Shown piece after piece: positions 14,718 to 19,417 of a DNA stretch of 19,417 nucleotides. The notes below the pieces were generated by a model that did no database searches, had not been told where the DNA came from, and saw nothing but the letters and a program-made list of their open reading frames with translations. The stretch is from Bacillota bacterium. Lineage in GTDB: Bacteria > Bacillota > Clostridia > Lachnospirales > Lachnospiraceae. The position numbers were made by a program, and so were the translations under genes. The stretch is from contig JAEZRJ010000083.1 in assembly GCA_023412855.1 (NCBI GenBank), forward strand, positions 1 through 19,417, read 5' to 3'. The stretch's first letter is position 1; the number at the start of each line of letters is the position of its first letter.

Positions 14718-14768
14718 CAAAAATTGCCATTCTATGCAAAAATTGCCTGGATTCGCTCAAAAGTTGCT
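14718..14768. promoter_or_regulatory. Three direct repeats upstream of the chemoreceptor gene
   Basis: CAAAAATTGCC at 14718-14728 and 14737-14747, and a variant CAAAAGTTGCT at 14758-14768, start 19 and 21 bp apart, about two helical turns. They lie in the 110-bp gap between the pyr terminator and the chemoreceptor start. They could be binding sites for a regulator, or A-tract curvature acting as an UP-like region. A weak -10 (TATATT on the minus strand) lies just downstream. Confidence 0.4.
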
Positions 14769-14773
14769 AATAA

Positions 14774-14816
14774 AAATCAGGAGAATCCTATATTTTCAAT
14801 AGGTTCCTCCTGATTT
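14774..14816 (-). terminator. Rho-independent terminator of the pyr operon
   Basis: A long hairpin with outer arms AAATCAGGAG (14774-14783) and CTCCTGATTT (14807-14816) and inner arms CCTAT/ATAGG. On the minus strand it ends in a T-rich run. It lies about 50 bp past the pyrD stop codon. Confidence 0.88.
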
Positions 14817-14864
14817 ATGTTCGTTATTCCTTATTCGATATTTGTACTTCCGGTTTCCCTGCGC

Positions 14865-15767
14865 CTATTCCACGCAGCCAATCAACGAATTGATATCCTC
14901 AATCCCATATTTTTTCATATATTCTTCGATGCCTACTACCGTTTCCTCCGTAGCATAAGGATTCACGAAGTTCATCGCTCCCACAGCCACCGCCGTCGCT
15001 CCTGCCATGAGAAATTCGATGGCATCCTCTGCATCTGAGATTCCACCCATACCGATAATAGGAATCTTCACCGCGTGAGAGGCTTGATAGACCATGCGCA
15101 CCGCCACCGGCTTAATGGCAGGGCCGGAAAGTCCACCGGTTTTATTCGCCAGCACAAAGGCTCTTTTATGGATGTCGATTTTCATTCCGGTAATCGTATT
15201 GATCATGGAAAGGGCATCGGCTCCTGCCGCCTCCGCTGCTTTCGCCATTTCTGTTATATCCGTCACATTAGGACTGAGCTTCATGACCACCGGCTGCTTT
15301 GCCTTTTTCTTAATCTGGGATGTAATGTCATAAAGGCAGTCCGCCTTCTGGCCGAAGGCGATTGCGCCCTCCTTCACGTTGGGGCAGGAGACGTTGATTT
15401 CCAGCATGTCCACTCCGGAATCTCCAAGGCGTTCCACAACCTCCAAATAGTCCTCTACCGTTTTTCCGCAGACATTGACGATGACTCTCGTATCATATTG
15501 TTTCAAAAAGGGAAGGTCCCTTTGCAGGAATACTTCAACTCCCGGATTCTGCAGTCCGATGGCATTGAGCATCCCTCCGTATGTCTCCGCGATACGGGGA
15601 GTGGGATTTCCCTCCCAGGGAACGTTAGCCACCCCCTTGGTCACCACCGCACCCAGACGGTTCAAATCCACGAACTGTGCATATTCCATGCCCGACCCGA
15701 AGGTTCCTGACGCCGTCATTACCGGATTCTTGAACTCCACGCCCGCTATCGTTACTTTTGTATTCAT
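14865..15767 (-). CDS. pyrD: Dihydroorotate dehydrogenase, class 1B catalytic subunit
   Basis: Oxidises dihydroorotate to orotate at an FMN site, passing electrons to PyrK and then NAD+. The product is 300 aa from the ATG at 15765-15767. This start gives the normal family N-terminus MNTKVTIAGVEFKNPVMTAS, although its ribosome binding site is weak. The open frame continues 68 codons further upstream into pyrK, but that part has no family sequence. Motifs are PVMTASGTFGSG, catalytic-base Cys128 in INVSCPNVKEG, and the FMN phosphate site IPIIGMGGISDAEDAIEFLMAGA. A Cys at the base position marks class 1. The adjacent pyrK makes it class 1B rather than fumarate-linked 1A. It is the last gene of the pyrC-pyrK-pyrD unit, before a strong terminator. 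Confidence 0.96.
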   Translation of the reverse strand: MNTKVTIAGVEFKNPVMTASGTFGSGMEYAQFVDLNRLGAVVTKGVANVPWEGNPTPRIAETYGGMLNAIGLQNPGVEVFLQRDLPFLKQYDTRVIVNVCGKTVEDYLEVVERLGDSGVDMLEINVSCPNVKEGAIAFGQKADCLYDITSQIKKKAKQPVVMKLSPNVTDITEMAKAAEAAGADALSMINTITGMKIDIHKRAFVLANKTGGLSGPAIKPVAVRMVYQASHAVKIPIIGMGGISDAEDAIEFLMAGATAVAVGAMNFVNPYATEETVVGIEEYMKKYGIEDINSLIGCVE

Positions 15768-15792
15768 TCTAAATAACCATACCTTTCTCATA

Positions 15793-15850
15793 GCCTGCAA
15801 ACTTTGGGCCGCAGGCACAAATTTGCGTGTGAAAAATTTATTTTTCACAC
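15793..15850 (-). other. Paired hairpins between pyrK and pyrD
   Basis: The 103-bp gap holds a perfect 10-bp hairpin, GTGTGAAAAA/TTTTTCACAC (15827-15850, loop TTTA), and a GCCTGC/GCAGGC hairpin (15793-15816). Neither is followed by a T-run in the transcribed direction, so they are not clear terminators. A role in mRNA processing or in setting the pyrK:pyrD ratio is possible. Confidence 0.5.
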
Positions 15851-15870
15851 TGCCCTCCTTCGCTTTCCTG

Positions 15871-16662
15871 TCAGATTTCCACATCCCGCGCATCGAATAC
15901 GGGGCCATCCGTACAGATTCTCGCATTATTGACATGGGAATGTTCGTCCTTTTCCTTCGTTTTGCAGACACAGCCTAAACATGCGCCTACCCCGCAGGCC
16001 ATCCGCTCCTCCAGTGAAATGTAGGCCTCAATTCCTTCCGCTTCCGCATACTTTTTTATCGCCCGAAGCATCGGCATCGGACCGCAGGCCATGATGACCT
16101 GGGGGCGAACGCTTAGAGCCGACATGGCATCCAGTACGTTTCCCTTGGTTCCGGCACTGCCGTCCTCCGTCGCCGCATATACCGGCGCATATTTTTCCAT
16201 ATCCTCTTTCAGAAAGAGCTGTCCGTTTCTATAGCCTGAAATTACGGTTATCTCTTCGGCTTTTCCTTCGCTCTTCAGTTCCTTGGCAAGCTGCAGCATG
16301 GGAGGAATTCCGATACCTCCGCCCATGAGGACCACCCGTTTTCCTGCCGCCTTCGAAAGGGGAAAGCCGTTTCCCAGGTTTCCCAATATTTTAATATTTC
16401 TGCCCGTGTGATAAAGGGATAGTTCTTCCGTTCCTTTTCCCGCCACGCGATAGACGATTCTAAGCCTGTTCCCTTCCCTATCCGCTTCGCATATGCTTAT
16501 CGGTCTGGGAAGAAGGGTGCTTTCGTTATGCGGATATACGCAAATAAACTGCCCTGCCTTTGCCGTAGCCGCCAAATCACTCTCTATCCACATATCGTAA
16601 ATGTCATCGGCTATTTTTGTCTGTGACAGAACTTTTGTTTTTACTTTTTTCATCTGTTCCAT
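15871..16662 (-). CDS. pyrK: Dihydroorotate dehydrogenase electron transfer subunit
   Basis: Iron-sulfur flavoprotein that carries electrons from PyrD to NAD+. The product is 263 aa. It has a ferredoxin-reductase-like FAD domain (RPISICEAD, about residues 53-61), an NAD-binding region (VVLMGGGIGIPPMLQLAKEL), and the C-terminal [2Fe-2S] site with Cys223, 228, 231 and 250 (CGVGACLGC and a later Cys in ARICTDGPVF). An extra Cys233 lies beside the cluster ligands. The start ATG has AAAGGA about 10 nt upstream; a second in-frame ATG three codons later is also possible. It lies 117 bp after pyrC and 103 bp before pyrD; both gaps contain hairpins. Confidence 0.96.
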   Translation of the reverse strand: MEQMKKVKTKVLSQTKIADDIYDMWIESDLAATAKAGQFICVYPHNESTLLPRPISICEADREGNRLRIVYRVAGKGTEELSLYHTGRNIKILGNLGNGFPLSKAAGKRVVLMGGGIGIPPMLQLAKELKSEGKAEEITVISGYRNGQLFLKEDMEKYAPVYAATEDGSAGTKGNVLDAMSALSVRPQVIMACGPMPMLRAIKKYAEAEGIEAYISLEERMACGVGACLGCVCKTKEKDEHSHVNNARICTDGPVFDARDVEI

Positions 16663-16702
16663 TACCCTTTATCCTTTCAAAAATTAATATAGCTTATAGC
16701 GA

Positions 16703-16738
16703 GTCAAATACCCCGCAGTAAGTTGCAGGGTATTTGAC
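16703..16738. repeat. REP-like palindrome between pyrC and pyrK
   Basis: A perfect 11-bp stem, GTCAAATACCC (16703-16713) and GGGTATTTGAC (16728-16738), with a further GCA/TGC pair in its 14-nt loop. There is no T-run on either side. It looks like an interspersed palindrome rather than a terminator, since pyrK and pyrD lie downstream on the same transcript. Confidence 0.65.
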
Positions 16739-16779
16739 CCTAGCGGCATTCGCCAAATGCAGACAAGCCTGCTCCTGGC

Positions 16780-18051
16780 TCATTGCTCGCGGGAATAAAC
16801 AATTTTTCCTCCGCAAATGGTATAGTGAATCCGGCATGGCAGACTCTCTCCGGTAAAAGGAGTGTTCGATGACTTGGAAAGATAGTCTGTAGGTATCCAT
16901 GTCTCATCTTTGTCGAATATAATCAAATCTCCGGGGCCGCCTTCCTCCAGATAGCCGGCATCTAAATGATAAAGCATAGCCGGCTGGTAGGACATGCGGC
17001 TTAGCAGTTCGTTCATGGAGAGATATCCCTTCTCCACCAGCTCCCTCACGCCTAAGGAAAGGGAGGTTTCAAGGCCGATAATACCACTGGGAGCTTCCGT
17101 AAGGGACTTTCCCTTCTCCTCCGGGCTGTGGGGAGCGTGATCCGTGGCGATAATTCCTATCGTTCCATCCTGAAGTCCTTTTATAATTGCCATTCTGTCT
17201 TCCTCCTCTCTCAGGGGAGGGTTCATCTTTGCCAGCGATCCATAAGAAATCACAGCCTCCTCTGTCAAGGTAAAGTGATGGGGAGTCGCCTCTGCATATA
17301 TGTGCGGGTTCGTCTTCCTCGCCTGACGAACCAGATCTACTGCCTCTTTTGTGCTGATATGCTGAATGGATATATCGGCGCTGCAGCCTTTCGCAAGGGC
17401 GATATCGCGCCTTACCATATCGATTTCCGCCATTCGGTCCGAGCCTTCAATTCCATAATACTCAGAAGCCTTTCCTGCATTCACGCCGTTATTGGTAATA
17501 TACGCCGGATTCTCTTCATGAAAGCTAAGGGGTTTCCCCAGCTTCTCTGCCTGATCCATAGCCTGCTTCACAACGTCTTCCTTCATAAGGGGAATCCCAT
17601 CATCGGTAAAACCCACCGCTCCCATTTCCGCCAGACGTTCCATATCCGTAAGTGCTTGTCCCTTCATTCCTATTGTAATATTGGCGCAGGTTTCCACATG
17701 AATTCCCGTCTCTTTTCCCCTTTGAAGCACATAGGCCAGAGTTTCCTCGTTGTCCACGGGAGGTCTGGTATTCGCCATTAGAACCACCGTCGTAAATCCG
17801 CCCTTAGCCGCCGCTTTCGAGCCTGTATCTATATCTTCTTTATGTGTAAAGCCAGGGTCCCTGAAATGCACATGCACATCCACCAAGCCCGGAGCAACTA
17901 TTTTCCCCGCCGCATCGATGACCCTCGTGCCCTCCTCGGGTTCGATTCCGGGACCCAGCCTGACAATTCTCTCATCCTTTATTAAAATATCCGCCGTGCC
18001 TTCCTTTCCGCTTTTCGGATCCAGCACATACCCGTTTTTTATTAATAGCAT
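16780..18051 (-). CDS. pyrC: Dihydroorotase, class I
   Basis: Zinc amidohydrolase that cyclises carbamoyl-aspartate to dihydroorotate, the step before PyrD/PyrK. The product is 423 aa, typical of the class I, non-fused bacterial enzyme. The metal-binding motif is VDVHVHFRDPG with His60 and His62. Other family signatures are GGFTTVVLMANTRPPVD, the later metal His in SIQHIST, and IIATDHAPHSPEEK. The start is supported by GGAG 7 nt upstream. It is the first gene of pyrC-pyrK-pyrD. A promoter lies at 18138-18167, and a broken copy of the MITE-like repeat sits in the leader (18069-18109). No PyrR attenuator was recognised. Confidence 0.97.
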   Translation of the reverse strand: MLLIKNGYVLDPKSGKEGTADILIKDERIVRLGPGIEPEEGTRVIDAAGKIVAPGLVDVHVHFRDPGFTHKEDIDTGSKAAAKGGFTTVVLMANTRPPVDNEETLAYVLQRGKETGIHVETCANITIGMKGQALTDMERLAEMGAVGFTDDGIPLMKEDVVKQAMDQAEKLGKPLSFHEENPAYITNNGVNAGKASEYYGIEGSDRMAEIDMVRRDIALAKGCSADISIQHISTKEAVDLVRQARKTNPHIYAEATPHHFTLTEEAVISYGSLAKMNPPLREEEDRMAIIKGLQDGTIGIIATDHAPHSPEEKGKSLTEAPSGIIGLETSLSLGVRELVEKGYLSMNELLSRMSYQPAMLYHLDAGYLEEGGPGDLIIFDKDETWIPTDYLSKSSNTPFTGESLPCRIHYTICGGKIVYSREQ

Positions 18052-18068
18052 TCTCGTTCTCCATGTTC

Positions 18069-18109
18069 GTTACTGTTTACTCCGTTCTCAGTAACTTCTC
18101 AGTAACGTA
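18069..18109 (-). repeat. MITE-like repeat, copy 3 (truncated, inverted)
   Basis: Matches only the right-hand end of copies 1 and 2, in reverse orientation: GTTACTGTTTACTCCG, then TTCTCAGTAAC, ending GTAACGTAT. TTCTCAGTAAC is present twice in tandem (18085-18095 and 18096-18106), which is not the case in the full copies. The rest of the element is missing. It lies between the pyrC promoter and ribosome binding site, so it should be transcribed in the pyrC leader. Confidence 0.7.
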
Positions 18110-18137
18110 TATTTGTTTTGTCCTTATCCTCGAAACA

Positions 18138-18167
18138 AGTATAGCCTATTCTCCCTGTAACAATCAA
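18138..18167 (-). promoter_or_regulatory. Sigma-A-type promoter for pyrC-pyrK-pyrD
   Basis: On the minus strand, -35 TTGATT (18162-18167) and -10 TATACT (18138-18143) are 18 nt apart. The -35 overlaps the stop codon of the upstream lipoprotein gene. The leader to pyrC would be about 80 nt. Confidence 0.6.
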
Positions 18168-18604
18168 TCAAAAACTACCGACTTATCAAAATATTCCGTT
18201 TTCAATACGATATAAGGATAAGATGCACTTTCCTTCTCCTGTGCCTTATATAATTCCCTGCTTTCTGCTTCGGGCCCGATCAGGTTTGTGTCTACATATA
18301 CCGCATTTCCCGTCATATACAGGCCGTTTACCGTGATGCTGTAGCCTCCTGTTTCCTGTCGTCCATAGCCGACGCAGATGTAGATATAATCGTTGTCCTG
18401 ATAAGTGATTTTAAATTCCTTTTCCTTTTTATCTTCTATGATCTCCTTTAGCTCCTCCGGTAGATTATCTTCTCCCAACACTGTAAATTCTATATCTTTA
18501 ATCTTTTCATTCATGTCCCCCGTTTTACCCCCGCACCCTGCCAGACACAAAAGCAGCGCTGTAACCGCTACTACGAGTAAAATCCATTTCTTCCTCATCT
18601 TCAC
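18164..18604 (-). CDS. PrcB-like domain lipoprotein
   Basis: A 146-aa exported lipoprotein. Residues 1-24 are a lipoprotein signal with lipobox LAGC, lipidated at Cys24. After an acidic/lysine-rich stretch (about 25-65), residues about 68-140 resemble the C-terminal domain of the protease-complex subunit PrcB: YIYICVGYGRQETGGYSITV, with the typical GRxxTGGY turn, then a strand ending in YPYIVLKTEYFD. PrcB regulates a surface protease in some oral bacteria; no protease gene is adjacent here, so the role is unknown. The start is a GTG with AAAGGA close by; an ATG two codons later (18598) is equally possible. No terminator is visible before the pyrC promoter. Confidence 0.75.
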   Translation of the reverse strand: MKMRKKWILLVVAVTALLLCLAGCGGKTGDMNEKIKDIEFTVLGEDNLPEELKEIIEDKKEKEFKITYQDNDYIYICVGYGRQETGGYSITVNGLYMTGNAVYVDTNLIGPEAESRELYKAQEKESASYPYIVLKTEYFDKSVVFD

Positions 18605-18696
18605 AACATCCTTTCCTCTTCTTATGAGTGTTCTGTACTCATTTCATTCTATTTTAGAAACAAATCGACTATTCCTTTCCTGCGCCTTTTTTTCTA

Positions 18697-18725
18697 TTGC
18701 CTAATGCAAAAGCATCCGCTATAAT
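18697..18725 (+). promoter_or_regulatory. Sigma-A-type promoter for the PlsC-type gene
   Basis: -35 TTGCCT (18697-18702) and perfect -10 TATAAT (18720-18725) are 17 nt apart. A GGGAGG ribosome binding site follows at 18758-18763. Confidence 0.75.
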
Positions 18726-18773
18726 AAATACTACAAATACAAAAAGAATTGCCTTTCGGGAGGACAAAATACC

Positions 18774-19417
18774 ATGATACGAATTATCGGCGTCGCCTCT
18801 TTTGTTATTTTATTTCTTATATTCAGCATTCCTCTTCTGATTGCCGAATGGATCCTTGGAAAATTTAACATGGACAAAAAAAACACCAGCTCTCTTGCCA
18901 TTGTAAATTGGGCATTTCGCTGCTGCCTAAAGATTGCGGGAACCACCGTGACTGTAATCGGAGAGGAAAATGTTCCCTTGGATGCTCCTGTATTATATGT
19001 GGGCAACCACAGGAGCTATTTCGACATCCTTCTCACCTATACGAGAGTTCCCAGGCCTACCGGTTATATCGCCAAAAAGGAAATGCAGAAATTCCCCTTG
19101 TTAGTTAACTGGATGAACAACCTTCACTGCCTTTTCCTCGACCGCAAGGACATAAAGCAGGGCTTGCAGACTATTTTGCAAGGAATCGAAAAGGTGAAGT
19201 CGGGAATCTCTATCTGCATCTTTCCCGAAGGAACGAGAAACAAGGTAAATGATACTTTTCTCCCTTTCCATGAAGGAAGCTTCAAGATAGCGGAGAAGTC
19301 GGGCTGCGCCATCATACCTATGTCCATCAACAATTCGGGAGCCATCTTCGAAGACCATCTGCCCAGAATCAAAAAGGCACATGTGGTAATCGAATACGGC
19401 AAACCCATATATATTAA
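18774..19417 (+). CDS. plsC: 1-acyl-sn-glycerol-3-phosphate acyltransferase (PlsC type; C-terminus cut by window edge)
   Basis: Membrane acyltransferase that adds a second acyl chain to lysophosphatidic acid, making phosphatidic acid for phospholipid synthesis. The ATG at 18774 follows GGGAGG by 10 nt. An N-terminal hydrophobic helix (about residues 5-25, SFVILFLIFSIPLLIAEW) is followed by the acyltransferase domain: motif I NHRSYFD (NHx4D), the substrate region IAKKEMQKFPLLVNWM, motif III FPEGTRN, and motif IV region AIIPMSINNSG. The frame is open for 214 codons to the window edge, so only the last few tens of residues should be missing. Its own promoter points away from the lipoprotein gene. 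Other lysophospholipid substrates cannot be excluded. Confidence 0.9.
   Translation, partial: MIRIIGVASFVILFLIFSIPLLIAEWILGKFNMDKKNTSSLAIVNWAFRCCLKIAGTTVTVIGEENVPLDAPVLYVGNHRSYFDILLTYTRVPRPTGYIAKKEMQKFPLLVNWMNNLHCLFLDRKDIKQGLQTILQGIEKVKSGISICIFPEGTRNKVNDTFLPFHEGSFKIAEKSGCAIIPMSINNSGAIFEDHLPRIKKAHVVIEYGKPIYI

Noticed and set aside
14717..14750. Sigma-54 promoter upstream of the chemoreceptor
   Set aside because: TGGCA and TGC elements are present, but the GG-to-GC spacing is 13 or 8 nt rather than the required 10.
15768..15971. 68-codon N-terminal extension of pyrD
   Set aside because: It overlaps pyrK and reads through two hairpins; family members begin at MNTKVTIAGVEF. The open frame looks accidental.
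18052..18163. PyrR-type attenuator in the pyrC leader
   Set aside because: No antiterminator/terminator pair with a T-run is visible; the palindromic sequence there belongs to the repeat remnant.

Overview
The window looks like chromosomal DNA from an anaerobic, spore-forming Firmicute of the Clostridia, most likely a Lachnospiraceae-type organism. This rests on gene content and style, not on a database search. The evidence is a SipL-like SPOCS/LysM spore protein, a PyrK-partnered (class 1B) dihydroorotate dehydrogenase, lipoproteins, strong AGGAGG-type ribosome binding sites, moderate GC and short intergenic hairpins. Most genes are on the minus strand.

Layout. 1-3602 (minus): an exported FKBP/trigger-factor-like lipoprotein, asparaginyl-tRNA synthetase (asnS), and a coiled-coil NlpC/P60 peptidoglycan hydrolase cut by the left edge. 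3603-4065: a gene-free stretch of palindromes, including copy 1 of a roughly 130-bp MITE-like repeat. 4066-5532 (minus): cardiolipin synthase, with repeat copy 2 between its promoter and that of the divergent small membrane protein at 5879-6355 (plus). 6496-10028 (minus): a probable operon of ispE, a FadR-type GntR regulator, a membrane protein with ten hexapeptide repeats, murI, and a DUF1934/YwiB gene, closed by a bidirectional terminator. 10217-10813 (plus): an unrecognised 198-aa protein. 10874-12436 (minus): the SipL-like sporulation protein behind a good sigma-E promoter match. 12559-14664 (minus): a methyl-accepting chemotaxis protein. 14865-18051 (minus): the pyrimidine genes pyrC, pyrK and pyrD with a strong terminator. 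18164-18604 (minus): a PrcB-like lipoprotein. 18774 to the right edge (plus): a PlsC-type acyltransferase, cut by the edge.

How the genes fit together. Several concern the cell envelope: murI (D-glutamate), ispE (isoprenoid and undecaprenyl precursors), the P60 hydrolase, cardiolipin synthase, PlsC and the exported foldase. The pyr genes convert carbamoyl-aspartate to orotate. The core genes are ordinary. The less ordinary material is a short mobile-looking repeat family (two full copies flanking cls and one broken, inverted copy in the pyrC leader), a hexapeptide-repeat protein overlapping murI, a GntR-type palindrome inside the ispE-gntR promoter, three helically spaced repeats in front of the chemoreceptor, and a large palindrome beside repeat copy 1. 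I saw no tRNA, rRNA, CRISPR array, insertion-sequence transposase or phage gene.
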